DNA from: Shimia gijangensis
GTDB taxonomy: Bacteria; Pseudomonadota; Alphaproteobacteria; Rhodobacterales; Rhodobacteraceae
Length of the DNA: 64,000 nucleotides
Reading direction: 5' to 3'
NCBI RefSeq assembly: GCF_900142085.1
Contig: NZ_FQZQ01000004.1
Span: forward strand, 1-64,000
Both the position numbers and the translations under genes were made by a program. Position 1 is the first letter of the stretch. Each line of letters begins with the position of its first letter. The notes under the pieces are model-generated. The model searched no databases. It was not told where the DNA came from and saw only the letters and a list, made by a program, of their open reading frames with translations. Of this stretch, positions 1 to 9,148 are shown in pieces.

Positions 1-155
1 TCGCAGCTGATAGCCCTTGTTTTGCTGAAGCTACCAGTTGAAGTGAGGCCTGCAGCGGGAACACAAACAACAAACCCGCATCCCCAGAGCGCCATAGAAT
101 TCCAAGGCTTGGGCAAAATCGCCCGGGCCTATTTCTTTTCTCAGCTCCGCCAACC
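1..155. other. Left edge, no gene seen
   Basis: This stretch lies downstream of the LuxR-type gene. I see no convincing gene, terminator or RNA here; the short reading frames lack a ribosome binding site or recognisable protein. Confidence 0.5.
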
Positions 156-944
156 TTACACCATGTCGTTCAGTACAAGGGCCGCGATCTGCATGGCTGA
201 GGTGACGCCAAGCTTGGCATAAGCGCGGCGGCGCAGAGTGCGGACGGAATTGTCGGAGATACCGAGCGCCAGTGCAGTTCCCGCAACGCTGATGCCTTTG
301 AGAACCATGTCGCAAACCTCGGCTTCGCGTGGGGACAGGCTGCCAAAATGCCCAACGCCCCGTTCCTTTAGGGCAGAGACTCGAGATTCCAGAGAATAAT
401 GAAACGCCTCAGAGCCAATGATCCTGTGGCGCAGGCCAATCAGTTCATGCACTAGCGGTAGAATTCCAGACAGTCGCGCGACCTCGTCCTCGTTCAGCCA
501 TCCGGCGTTTTTGCCGCGAAGGTAAAAGGACAAAAAGCCACCGCCTTCAAAGCGAGAGGATACAGTGATCCGTTCGATTACCCCGTCGCGCACATAGATC
601 GGCGCGCGCGGGTCATCCGGGCTGGGGCGCCAGCGTTCGATGGCCAAACCATCAATCTCAGCCGCCCGAATGCGACGAATAATATCGTCCTGAAGGGCCT
701 TGTTTGACAGGATTGCCTTGGCGTTTCGATTGAACCAATAGCCACTCATGTCACCCGCCCAAATCGACAGAACCGGCGCCGGGCGGGACATGTCGGGCAC
801 ATAAAATGCACCCACATTGGCAATGTCTGCGGTCTGCCGGATATAACGCATGACCGCATCTCCAAACCCGGGTTGTGCAACCGAGGCCGTTAGCGTTGCC
901 ACATCATCGCGAGCCAGGGGGCGTGGAGGAAAGATGTCACTCAT
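156..944 (-). CDS. LuxR-family transcriptional regulator
   Basis: Predicted DNA-binding regulator of 262 residues. The C-terminal part (about residues 200-258) is a LuxR/GerE helix-turn-helix, with LSPREAEVCDMV followed by the recognition helix ISDNSVRTLRRRAYAKLGV. The N-terminal 190 residues resemble the ligand-binding half of LuxR-type proteins only loosely, and the ligand is unknown. I start at the ATG at 944 (MSDIFPPRPL) because the 18 residues before it are not regulator-like. It is divergent from the reductive dehalogenase gene with only about 56 bp between the starts, so the promoters must overlap. This makes it the natural candidate to control that gene, which is an inference from position. 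Confidence 0.85.
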   Translation of the reverse strand: MSDIFPPRPLARDDVATLTASVAQPGFGDAVMRYIRQTADIANVGAFYVPDMSRPAPVLSIWAGDMSGYWFNRNAKAILSNKALQDDIIRRIRAAEIDGLAIERWRPSPDDPRAPIYVRDGVIERITVSSRFEGGGFLSFYLRGKNAGWLNEDEVARLSGILPLVHELIGLRHRIIGSEAFHYSLESRVSALKERGVGHFGSLSPREAEVCDMVLKGISVAGTALALGISDNSVRTLRRRAYAKLGVTSAMQIAALVLNDMV

Positions 945-1000
945 CAGGGTGACAGAATGCAGTGGTAAACTTGGGCTAGTCAAGAAGATCAACACCAAAG

Positions 1001-4000
1001 ATGAACGAGTCCCTGATGTCCCAGATTTTTTCGACCAAGAAACGCCCGGTCCATTTAGGCCCCTATCCTCTGGAACGACTGGTGCGGTGCGCGATGCCTA
1101 GCTTTGAGGGACTGACGCCTTTTCAACCTTTGAGCTTTCACAGACCCGAACAGCCGGAAAGCATCGTCAATGCGATGGGCGAGTTTCAGGCAATGATGGA
1201 CGCGATCCGGGATGGGTTCGTGAACAAAGCGATGGCGGCAATTCCCAGCGATCCGCAAGAGCGCGCAGATCACCTCAAGGCCTTTGGCTATTTCAGCGAT
1301 GCCTCAATGGTGACAACGGGCCCGTTGCCTATTGAGGCGCTTCTTCCGGTAGCAATCCGCAACCCAGATATTGATCGCCTGTCGCATGCGCTGAAGACCC
1401 GTCAGACCAAAACTTTGGCCAGCGGCATCGACGTGATCATGGCGGATCTCAAAGACAGCATGCAGACGGCCCCTTCGACGATTGAAGGACACAAACACGC
1501 GATTGTCTTTTTGTATGAGCATCTGCGTGATCCAAAACCCGAGGAGCCCGGCAGCGATTGGATTCTGGGCGCTCAGGATCACCGTGCTTGCATACGAGCA
1601 ACCGAAACCGCCGTGGTAATGGCCAACTACATCCGACTTCTGGGGTTTGATGCCCGCGCGCACACGGCGACATCGACAGATGTCGATCTGGGCAAGCTGG
1701 CGGTGGCCTCTGGTATGGTCACAGTTGAGGATGGGCATCTGGTAGCACCTTGGCTCGGCCAAAGGTTTGGGCTGGCAGTCATCACAACCGAGATGGACAT
1801 CGCGCATGACGCGCCTTTGGTTCCGATGGCGCAGCAATCCAAGGCCGCGTTGGGCGGGCTTGGCTGGAAGCTGGGCGCCGGTCACGCCAAATCGGCGTTC
1901 AACCGGGATCCCTTTGCCAAACGCCGATATGTGGACGGCGCGCACCCGTTTGAAAACCTGAAACGGGTGGATGAGCCGACCACGTATATTGATGAAGCCA
2001 ATGTGGCCCGGGTGCCGAAGCGCGCTGACATGTTTGCACGCGCACAGTTTGGGGACATGGGCAGGAACAACCAAAACGCCGCCAAGGGCGGGCATTATGC
2101 CCGAAAATCTGCACCCAGTTTTGCCCAACGCCGTGCGCTTGGCGCCTTTGTTTTGTTGCAGGATGGCCCGTCCAATGCCGAAGGTACCCGACCTACGGAC
2201 ACCGAACGCAATGCTGCCAACTTGAAAGCGGCCAGTTACTTTTTGGGTGTCGACGCTGCCGGAACCAGCCGTTGTCCCGACTGGGCATGGTACAGCCATG
2301 ATGCTGCAGGAGAGGTCCTTGACCCGCCGCATGATCAGGCCCTGAGCATGATTATAGATCAGGGTTTTGAGACCATGGAAGGTGCTTCAGGGGATGACTG
2401 GATTGCGGTCAGCCAATCCATGCGCGCCTATTTACGGTTCTCGCTGTTGGGTGGGGTCATTGCCCAACAAATTCGCAATCTCGGCTACAAAGCCAAGGCC
2501 CATACAGTGATGGATGGCGAAGTACTGCAACCGCCTTTGTTGCTGCTCGCCGGATTGGGAGAGGTCAGCCGTATTGGTGAAGTGATCCTGAACCCTTATC
2601 TGGGGCCGCGTCTGAAATCGGGAACTGTGACTACAGACATGCCCATGGCACATGACAAGCCGATTGATTTCGGATTGCAGAACTTTTGCGAGAACTGCAA
2701 CAAATGCGCGCGTGAATGTCCGTCGGGGGCGATCACCGCCGGTCCGAAGCTGATGTTTAATGGCTATGAGATTTGGAAATCGGACAGCCAGAAATGCACA
2801 ACATACCGTATCACGCAGCCGGGTGGCGCGATGTGTGGCAGATGTATGAAAACCTGCCCGTGGAATTTGGAAGGGTTGTTCGTACAAAAGCCGTTTCGCT
2901 GGGCGGCGATGCATATCCCCTCGACCGCGCCGGTTCTGGCCAAGTTGGACGACATGGTCGGCAATGGCCAATTGAACGACGTCAAAAAGTGGTGGTGGGA
3001 TATCGAGCTGGATGAAACCGGTGGGTACCGCGAACCAAAACAACCGGTAAACCGCCGTTCATTGCAACGAAGCCTGGACCTCAAATACGAAGACCAGACT
3101 TTGGCCGTCTATCCAGCACCGCTGGCACCGCACCCGTGGCCTTATCCGTTTCCGATGGACCGCGAGGCAGGCATTCAGGCCTATGAAACGATGATTGGCG
3201 CAGAAGAATACAAAGCCCGGCTAGCGTCAGGCGATAGCAGTGTGGTGCATCAATACACCGTGCCAAGCGTTGACGATGCCCCGGTGATCCGCGTGGAATT
3301 GTCCAAAGTTGAGAAGATGACGGGCGATGTCACCAAGTACGAGTTTTCATCCATGGATGGCAGTGATCTGCCAGAATGGAGTGCGGGTGCGCATTTGGAC
3401 ATCCTCGTCGCGCCGGAATTCCTGCGGCAGTATTCGATGTCGGGCGATCCGGCAGATCGCAGCAAATATCAAATCGGCGTGCTGCGCGAAGATGAGGGGC
3501 GGGGTGGGTCGCTGCTCATGCACCGGATATTCGACGAAGGCCGAAAGGTGTTTGTTTCCAAGCCGATCAACCACTTTGAGCTGGAGGAAGCCGCGACCAA
3601 AACCTTTCTGATGGGGGGCGGAATTGGCATCACGCCGATGATTGCCTTTGGGCATCGCCTTCATGCTTTGGGACATGATTTTGAGTTGCATTATTCGGCG
3701 AGCAAGAAAGACAGCGCCGGGTATCTGGCTGATTTAGCAGTGGTTCCATGGGCTGAGAATCTTCATTTGCATTTCTCGGATCAGGGCTCTCGCGCCGATT
3801 TGGATCAAGTGCTGGGCGGCTATCAGGAAGGCTGGCATGTCTATACCTGTGGGCCGGATCGCTTCATGGAAGGGGTAATGCAGGCAGCGGAACGTCAGGG
3901 TTTTCCAGAAGACGCGCGACATCTGGAATATTTCAGCGTTCCTGAGCAACCGGAATATGAGAACTTTGCTTTCACCGCCAAACTTGCCAAATCGGGTCGT

Positions 4001-4231
4001 GAGTTGCTGGTGCCTGCAGACAAGGATTTGTCTGATGTGCTGATGGAAAACGGTTTTCATGTTGATGTAAAATGTTCGGACGGCATCTGTGGCGTCTGCA
4101 AATGTGGGTTGGTCTCTGGTGATGTCGAGCATCGCGATTTTGTCTTGTCCAACAAGCAACGCGAAACTTCCATCATCACCTGCCAAAGCCGTGCCGCAGA
4201 GCCTGATGGCGTGATCGAGATTGATTTGTAA
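1001..4231 (+). CDS. rdhA: Self-sufficient catabolic reductive dehalogenase, reductase-fused
   Basis: A 1076-residue fusion expected to remove halogens reductively from (aromatic) organohalides in the cytosol. The first ~550 residues carry two related halves of the corrinoid-binding nitroreductase-like fold: YIRLLGFDARAHT (about 215) is echoed by QIRNLGYKAKAHT (about 495). Two 4Fe-4S motifs follow, CENCNKCARECPSG (about 563) and a C-x13-CGRCMKTCP set (about 598-620). The C-terminal third is a phthalate-dioxygenase-reductase-type module: RQYSMSG flavin motif (about 808), GGGIGITPM nucleotide site (about 872), YTCGPDRF, and a plant-type 2Fe-2S motif CSDGICGVC (about 1024). There is no Tat signal and no membrane-anchor rdhB neighbour, as expected for the catabolic BhbA/NpRdhA-type enzymes rather than respiratory ones. 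Substrate is not predictable. An ATG at 1016 is an alternative start. Confidence 0.9.
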   Translation: MNESLMSQIFSTKKRPVHLGPYPLERLVRCAMPSFEGLTPFQPLSFHRPEQPESIVNAMGEFQAMMDAIRDGFVNKAMAAIPSDPQERADHLKAFGYFSDASMVTTGPLPIEALLPVAIRNPDIDRLSHALKTRQTKTLASGIDVIMADLKDSMQTAPSTIEGHKHAIVFLYEHLRDPKPEEPGSDWILGAQDHRACIRATETAVVMANYIRLLGFDARAHTATSTDVDLGKLAVASGMVTVEDGHLVAPWLGQRFGLAVITTEMDIAHDAPLVPMAQQSKAALGGLGWKLGAGHAKSAFNRDPFAKRRYVDGAHPFENLKRVDEPTTYIDEANVARVPKRADMFARAQFGDMGRNNQNAAKGGHYARKSAPSFAQRRALGAFVLLQDGPSNAEGTRPTDTERNAANLKAASYFLGVDAAGTSRCPDWAWYSHDAAGEVLDPPHDQALSMIIDQGFETMEGASGDDWIAVSQSMRAYLRFSLLGGVIAQQIRNLGYKAKAHTVMDGEVLQPPLLLLAGLGEVSRIGEVILNPYLGPRLKSGTVTTDMPMAHDKPIDFGLQNFCENCNKCARECPSGAITAGPKLMFNGYEIWKSDSQKCTTYRITQPGGAMCGRCMKTCPWNLEGLFVQKPFRWAAMHIPSTAPVLAKLDDMVGNGQLNDVKKWWWDIELDETGGYREPKQPVNRRSLQRSLDLKYEDQTLAVYPAPLAPHPWPYPFPMDREAGIQAYETMIGAEEYKARLASGDSSVVHQYTVPSVDDAPVIRVELSKVEKMTGDVTKYEFSSMDGSDLPEWSAGAHLDILVAPEFLRQYSMSGDPADRSKYQIGVLREDEGRGGSLLMHRIFDEGRKVFVSKPINHFELEEAATKTFLMGGGIGITPMIAFGHRLHALGHDFELHYSASKKDSAGYLADLAVVPWAENLHLHFSDQGSRADLDQVLGGYQEGWHVYTCGPDRFMEGVMQAAERQGFPEDARHLEYFSVPEQPEYENFAFTAKLAKSGRELLVPADKDLSDVLMENGFHVDVKCSDGICGVCKCGLVSGDVEHRDFVLSNKQRETSIITCQSRAAEPDGVIEIDL

Positions 4232-4306
4232 CGTCGCTGCGTCATCTGACAAAAGACTGGGCAGCCGGGGTTAATCCTGCTTTCCTGCCCTCAGGGAGGG
4301 GCCCAG

Positions 4307-5167
4307 ATGTCGCACGTACTTTATGAAAAAGATGGTCGAATTGGCCGCATCAAGCTCAATCGTCCTGAGGTGATGAACGCCATTTCACTGGAAATGCCGG
4401 GTCAGATCGCGGCAGCAGTGGCCGAGGCAGACGCCGACCCAGAAGTGCATGTAATTGTGCTGGCAGGGGCTGGTGAGGCCTTTTGTGCAGGCTATGACCT
4501 CAAAGCTTTTGCCCAAGCGGGTGGCACCAACCCGGGCGTGCAGGAGATGCCGTGGGACCCGATCAAAGATTATCAATTCATGTGGGCCAACACGCAGGAT
4601 TTCATGAGCCTGTTTCGGGCAATGAAACCGGTGCTGTGTAAGGTGCATGGATTTGCCGTCGCCGGCGGCTCCGACATTGCCCTCTGTGCGGATCTTACGA
4701 TCATGGCCGAGGACGCGCAGATTGGCTATATGCCTGCGCGCGTTTGGGGGTCGCCGACGACACAGATGTGGGTCTATCGGTTGGGGATGGAAAAAGCCAA
4801 ACGCATGTTGCTAACGGGTGACAAAATCACGGGCTGCGAAGCCGCTGACATGGGGCTGGTGCTCAAAGCCGTGCCCGCAGATCAGCTGGATGACGAAGTG
4901 GAAGCCATTGCGGCTCGCATGGCATCAGTGCCGATCAATCAGCTGGCCATGCAAAAGATGGTCATCAATCAGGCAATTGAAGCGATGGGTCTGAATGAAA
5001 CTCAACGGTTGGCGACGCTTTTTGATGGCATTACCCGCCATTCCCCCGAAGGTATGAATTTCAAGACGCGTTCGGAACAGGTAGGCTGGAAGCAGGCGGT
5101 TCAAGAACGGGATCAAGGGACATTTGATTGGACCCAAAACCAAGATATTCCAAAAACCAACCGCTAG
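4307..5167 (+). CDS. Crotonase/enoyl-CoA hydratase-family protein
   Basis: A 286-residue member of the crotonase superfamily, which act on acyl-CoA thioesters. The family core is clear: VIVLAGAGEAFCAGYDLKAF forms the first half of the oxyanion hole and HGFAVAGGSDIALCADL the second. The two glutamates of classical enoyl-CoA hydratase are not conserved: the first position is Asp in AGGSD, and the second falls in the sequence MPARVWG with no Glu. Hydration of a simple enoyl-CoA is therefore not assured. It lies 75 bp downstream of the dehalogenase on the same strand, so co-transcription is possible; the start ATG at 4307 follows a GGGAGGGG ribosome site. Whether it takes part in organohalide breakdown cannot be told from sequence. 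Confidence 0.82.
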   Translation: MSHVLYEKDGRIGRIKLNRPEVMNAISLEMPGQIAAAVAEADADPEVHVIVLAGAGEAFCAGYDLKAFAQAGGTNPGVQEMPWDPIKDYQFMWANTQDFMSLFRAMKPVLCKVHGFAVAGGSDIALCADLTIMAEDAQIGYMPARVWGSPTTQMWVYRLGMEKAKRMLLTGDKITGCEAADMGLVLKAVPADQLDDEVEAIAARMASVPINQLAMQKMVINQAIEAMGLNETQRLATLFDGITRHSPEGMNFKTRSEQVGWKQAVQERDQGTFDWTQNQDIPKTNR

Positions 5168-5431
5168 ACGAGCACCAGGCACCGGGCTACTTTTACTTTG
5201 AGCAGGAATGAGGGTCTCACTATGCGTACGTGTGATTGCCGCGGAATCGCGGTTCTGGACTCTGAGCTCTGGAAGGCACTGGCCCGCGCAATAACTCTTG
5301 CCCTTCGCGTGCCGGGAACCAAAAAATTGATGAGCAGTTGATCCTGCATGAGCGCACAGGGTGTTCTCTCGAAATCATCGTGTGATCCATGCGTGAGGAT
5401 GATATCCTGATGCGCGAACAGGAGGGATGCC
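5168..5431. other. Intergenic region before ABC exporter genes
   Basis: This 264-bp gap holds a small perfect hairpin (CCGCG-GAAT-CGCGG, 5239-5252) without a T-tract, and a 39-codon frame at 5222 with no recognisable content. It probably contains the promoter of the ABC genes; I see no clear -35/-10 pair. Confidence 0.4.
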
Positions 5432-6361
5432 ATGACGGCAATAGTCGAAATCCGTAATTTGCGGAAAACTTATGCAGGTGGCTTTGAGGCGTTAAAAGGC
5501 GTTTCGCTGAAGATTGAGGAAGGTGAAATTTTGGCCCTGCTTGGGCCGAACGGTGCAGGCAAAACAACTCTGATTTCAACCATTTGCGGCATCACCAACC
5601 CTGGTGGTGGCTCCGTGACAGTCAACGGCCATGATGTGGTGGCAGATTACCGGAACGCGCGCCGTGTGATTGGATTGGTCCCGCAAGAGATCAATCTCGA
5701 ACCCTTTACCAAAGTGATCGACACGGTGAAGTTCTCGCGCGGGCTGTTCGGCAAGCCTCGGGACGATGCCTACATCGAAAAAATCCTGCGCCAGTTGTCG
5801 CTTTGGGACAAAAAAGACTCCCGATCCATGGAGCTGTCGGGGGGCATGAAACGCCGGGTGCTGATCGCCAAGGCACTGGCCCACGAGCCGCGCGTGTTGT
5901 TTCTGGATGAACCAACCGCTGGCGTTGACGTCGAGTTGCGCAAAGACATGTGGGAGATTGTGGCTGAATTGAAAGCCAACGGTGTGACCATCATCCTGAC
6001 CACGCACTACATCGAAGAGGCCGAAGCGATTGCAGACCGGGTGGGCGTAATCAGCAAGGGTGAATTGCTGCTGATCGAAGAAAAAGACGCTCTGATGGCG
6101 CGGTTTGGTCAAAAACATCTTCAGATTGACCTTCAGGATCCAACTTCTGAAATCCCCAAGAGTCTATCAGATTATGATCTGACGTTGTCCGATGACGGAG
6201 GTTGTCTGCAGTATAACTATGACACACGCGGTGAACGCACGGGTATCACCCAACTGTTGAACGACATTGCCGCTGCAGGGCTGGTGTTGCGCGACTTGCG
6301 CACAGAAGAAAGCAGTTTGGAAGAGATTTTTGTGTCTTTGGTCCGGGAGGAAGTCGCATGA
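5432..6361 (+). CDS. ABC transporter ATP-binding protein (YadG-like)
   Basis: Cytoplasmic ATPase subunit of an ABC-2-type exporter, 309 residues. It has Walker [10 protein letters not shown] (about residue 39), the signature LSGGMKRRV (about 134), Walker [14 protein letters not shown] (about 154) and the switch histidine in TTHYIEE. The ~80 residues after the nucleotide-binding domain are typical of the DrrA/CcmA-like drug or polysaccharide exporter ATPases. The start follows a strong AGGAGG site. It overlaps the next gene by four bases (ATGA), which indicates translational coupling to its permease partner. The exported compound is unknown. Confidence 0.9.
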   Translation: MTAIVEIRNLRKTYAGGFEALKGVSLKIEEGEILALLGPNGAGKTTLISTICGITNPGGGSVTVNGHDVVADYRNARRVIGLVPQEINLEPFTKVIDTVKFSRGLFGKPRDDAYIEKILRQLSLWDKKDSRSMELSGGMKRRVLIAKALAHEPRVLFLDEPTAGVDVELRKDMWEIVAELKANGVTIILTTHYIEEAEAIADRVGVISKGELLLIEEKDALMARFGQKHLQIDLQDPTSEIPKSLSDYDLTLSDDGGCLQYNYDTRGERTGITQLLNDIAAAGLVLRDLRTEESSLEEIFVSLVREEVA

Positions 6362-7119
6362 ACTGGGCCGCTGTCCAAGCAATTTATGTCACGGAAATGC
6401 ATCGGTTTTTCCGCACTTTGGCACAAAGTTTTGTCTCTCCTGTGATATCAACATCCTTGTATTTCGTGGTGTTTGGAGCCGCCATTGGCAGCCGTATCCA
6501 AGAGGTAGAGGGCGTCAGCTATGGCTCATTCATCGTACCTGGATTGGTAATGCTGTCGGTGATAACCCAGTCGATTTCCAACGCGTCCTTTGGAATATAT
6601 TTCCCTAAATTTATCGGCACGATTTACGAATTGCTTTCGGCGCCGGTGAATTTTTTGGAAATTGTGTTGGGTTTTGTCGGAGCGGCGGCGACCAAGTCGT
6701 TGTTTATCGGGTTGGTGATCCTTGCCACGTCGACCTTGTTTGTCGATATCGAGATACAACATCCTATCGCTATGTTGGCATTTCTGGTGCTGACCTGCCT
6801 GAGTTTTGCATTGTTGGGATTCATTATTGGCATTTGGGCGGGCAACTTTGAACAGTTGCAGTTGGTACCACTGTTGATCATCACACCACTGATTTTCCTT
6901 GGGGGATCGTTTTACTCGATCTCGATGCTGCCAGCGATTTGGCAAAAAATCGCACTATTCAATCCGGTGGTTTATTTAATTTCGGGGTTCAGGTGGTCGT
7001 TCTTTGGCATCGCAGATGTGCCGATTGGCATCAGCCTTTTGGCAATTGCAGGCTTTACCGGACTTTGTCTTGCGGCAATCTGGTGGATCTTCCGCACCGG
7101 TTGGCGGATCAGGAGCTGA
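6358..7119 (+). CDS. ABC-2-type transporter permease (YadH-like)
   Basis: Membrane subunit paired with the upstream ATPase, 253 residues. Six hydrophobic segments are visible, beginning near [21 protein letters not shown] and ending in [19 protein letters not shown]. The stretch [31 protein letters not shown] is characteristic of the ABC-2 permease family signature, here split into readable parts [11 protein letters not shown] and [15 protein letters not shown]. The start overlaps the ATPase stop. Homologues are widely conserved in Proteobacteria next to a YadG-like ATPase; the substrate has not been established for this family. Confidence 0.9.
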   Translation: MNWAAVQAIYVTEMHRFFRTLAQSFVSPVISTSLYFVVFGAAIGSRIQEVEGVSYGSFIVPGLVMLSVITQSISNASFGIYFPKFIGTIYELLSAPVNFLEIVLGFVGAAATKSLFIGLVILATSTLFVDIEIQHPIAMLAFLVLTCLSFALLGFIIGIWAGNFEQLQLVPLLIITPLIFLGGSFYSISMLPAIWQKIALFNPVVYLISGFRWSFFGIADVPIGISLLAIAGFTGLCLAAIWWIFRTGWRIRS

Positions 7120-7228
7120 AGGGAATTGGCAGAAAATTTGTGGCAAACGCAGGGTTTTTCTGCCACGCACCATCTTTCCTGCCACTCGCGCCTTGTGTGT
7201 GTGGATCAGCGCTTTTAAATGCCACTGC

Positions 7229-8026
7229 ATGAAACGCTGGATCCCATTCGTCAAATCGCCGCCCACCGTGGCTGTTCTGCGCCTTTCCGGGGCGATTGGA
7301 ACAGGTAGCCGCGGGGCCTTAAATGATCGTGCATTGGCACCTTTGATCGAAAAGGCATTCAAACGCGGCAAACCGGCGGCTGTCGCACTTGAGATCAACT
7401 CGCCGGGTGGAAGCCCGGTACAGTCTTCGCTGATCGGCGCGCGTATTCGGCGATTGGCGGAAGAAAAAGACATCCCTGTGATCGCTTTTGTGGAAGACGT
7501 CGCAGCCTCGGGCGGCTATTGGCTGGCTGCTGCTGCGGACGAGATTATTGCCGACGAAAGTTCGGTTGTCGGTTCCATCGGCGTGATTTCAGCAAGCTTT
7601 GGCGCACAGGTTTTTCTGACCCGTCACGGGTTAGAGCGGCGTGTTCACACGGCGGGGAAATCCAAATCCATGCTGGACCCGTTTAGCCCCGAAAAACCCG
7701 ATGACGTCAAACGTCTCAAAAGCATGCTGGAACAGATCCACGCCCACTTTATTGGCCATGTCAAAGCGCGCCGTGGGCCCAAGCTTGATAATGCGCCTGA
7801 GATTTTCACCGGCGAAGTCTGGGTTGGTCGCGAAGCACAAAAGCGCGGCTTGATTGATGGTATCGGCCATTTGGTGCCGATCTTGAAAGAGCGTTACGGC
7901 AAGGACGTGCAACTGCGTCGCTATGAGGCGCGCAAACCGTTCTGGCAGAAATTCGGAGCAAGCGTTGCAGAGGATGCCCTTGCGGCAATAGAGGAACGTG
8001 CAGAATTCGCACGTTTTGGCCTGTGA
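7229..8026 (+). CDS. sppA: S49 (SppA-like) signal peptide peptidase family protein
   Basis: A 265-residue serine protease of family S49. The Ser-Lys dyad is visible: Ser in VAASGGYWLA and, 50 residues later, Lys in HTAGKSKSML, the same spacing as in short Bacillus SppA. The motif EINSPGGSPVQS is the conserved oxyanion-hole region. The reading frame is open further upstream to 7004, but that part overlaps the permease gene and is not protein-like; the ATG at 7229 (MKRWIPFVK) gives the usual length for the Rhodobacterales form. There is no clear N-terminal membrane anchor. Expected role is degradation of membrane-embedded signal peptides or membrane protein turnover. Confidence 0.88.
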   Translation: MKRWIPFVKSPPTVAVLRLSGAIGTGSRGALNDRALAPLIEKAFKRGKPAAVALEINSPGGSPVQSSLIGARIRRLAEEKDIPVIAFVEDVAASGGYWLAAAADEIIADESSVVGSIGVISASFGAQVFLTRHGLERRVHTAGKSKSMLDPFSPEKPDDVKRLKSMLEQIHAHFIGHVKARRGPKLDNAPEIFTGEVWVGREAQKRGLIDGIGHLVPILKERYGKDVQLRRYEARKPFWQKFGASVAEDALAAIEERAEFARFGL

Positions 8027-8027
8027 C

Positions 8028-8195
8028 GTGATTTTCAAGATTGTCACCCTTTTCCTGGTTGCCATGGGCGTCTTGGCGATGTTCGGGAAACTGACCTATC
8101 CGGGCAAAAAACGCCTGGATGCGGCAAAGTGCAAGAAATGCGGACGCTTTAAAATCGGGAAAGGGCCATGCCCCTGCCAGAAGGGTAAGGCATAA
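8028..8195 (+). CDS. Cys-tailed membrane microprotein, 55 aa
   Basis: A small protein starting at GTG 8028, one base after the peptidase stop, and ending two bases before the antiporter start, so it is almost certainly co-expressed with both. Residues 3-20 form one membrane helix (IFKIVTLFLVAMGVLAMFG). The tail has CKKCGRF and GPCPC, four cysteines in a CxxC...CxC arrangement that could bind a metal. I do not recognise a named family; its position between two membrane-associated proteins suggests a membrane role. An upstream ATG at 7998 lies inside the peptidase gene and is less likely. Confidence 0.75.
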   Translation: MIFKIVTLFLVAMGVLAMFGKLTYPGKKRLDAAKCKKCGRFKIGKGPCPCQKGKA

Positions 8196-8197
8196 GC

Positions 8198-9148
8198 ATG
8201 GTTTGGTTGTATGCGGGTCTTGGGCTGATCATTTTGCTTCTGGCAGGTGACGCGCTGGTGCGTGGTGCCGTAAACCTCGCATTGCGTCTCGGTATTCCAG
8301 CTCTGATCGTCAGTCTGACCATTGTGGCTTTTGGCACCTCGGCGCCCGAACTGTTGATATCAATCCAAGCAGTCCTAAAGGGTGTGCCTGGTATTGCTAT
8401 TGGTAACGTTGTTGGGTCCAACACGGCCAATATCCTGCTGGTCTTGGGCTTTCCTGCCATTCTGGCTGTACTACACACCTCATCCTGTGAATCGCGTAAA
8501 AGCTTTAAGCAAATGATCGTGGCTTCACTGGTGTTCATCGCTCTGGCGTTTCGCGGCGTGTTCGATATTTACAGCGGCACTATTTTGCTGACGATGCTGG
8601 CCTACATCCTAATTCACGCGGTGAACGACGCCAAAAACCATCGCCGTGCTTGTGGCAATGGTAGCAACGAAGACGAACCCGAAGGCGCCGACCCGGACAT
8701 GCCGTGGTGGAAAATCATGGTGTTCCTTGGGCTTGGTTTGATTGGTCTGCCACTTGGAGCGGACCTTTTGATCGACAGCGCCGAGATTTTGGCGCGCCGG
8801 TTCGGGGTCAGTGAATCTGTGATTGGTCTGACCCTGGTTGCCTTGGGCACGTCCTTGCCCGAGCTGGCCACAACCACGATGGCTGCTTTGCGTCGTCAGG
8901 CTGACGTAGCGCTGGGCAATGTCATTGGGTCCAACATGTTCAACTTGTTGGCCATTATCGGCATTGCGTCCTTTGTCGGGCCGTTGCCGGTGGACCCATC
9001 GTTCTTGTGTTTTGACCTTTGGGTCATGCTGGGGGCGTCGATCCTGTTAGTGCCGTTTGTGTTTTTCAAGCAAGACATCAATCGTGTCTGGGGTATCGCT
9101 CTGACGCTGCTCTACGTTCTTTATATTGTTTGCGTTTTCTTGTTCTAA
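8198..9148 (+). CDS. Calcium/sodium antiporter, CaCA family (YrbG-like)
   Basis: Inner membrane cation exchanger of 316 residues. It shows the duplicated alpha-repeats of the CaCA family: FGTSAPELLISIQA with GNVVGSNTANILLVLG in the first half, and LGTSLPELATTTMA with GNVIGSNMFNLLAIIG in the second. These regions hold the ion-coordinating acidic and polar residues. A hydrophilic loop (about residues 145-168, rich in Asn, Glu and Asp) separates the halves, each with about five helices. It is the last gene of the 7229-9148 run. Confidence 0.93.
   Translation: MVWLYAGLGLIILLLAGDALVRGAVNLALRLGIPALIVSLTIVAFGTSAPELLISIQAVLKGVPGIAIGNVVGSNTANILLVLGFPAILAVLHTSSCESRKSFKQMIVASLVFIALAFRGVFDIYSGTILLTMLAYILIHAVNDAKNHRRACGNGSNEDEPEGADPDMPWWKIMVFLGLGLIGLPLGADLLIDSAEILARRFGVSESVIGLTLVALGTSLPELATTTMAALRRQADVALGNVIGSNMFNLLAIIGIASFVGPLPVDPSFLCFDLWVMLGASILLVPFVFFKQDINRVWGIALTLLYVLYIVCVFLF

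Noticed and set aside
1304-2332. Minus-strand frame of 342 codons within the dehalogenase gene
   Set aside because: Shadow; composition rich in Arg, Cys and His with no domain and no start signal.
5222-5341. 39-codon frame before the ABC genes
   Set aside because: No good ribosome site or recognisable features; it overlaps a small hairpin and is likely chance.
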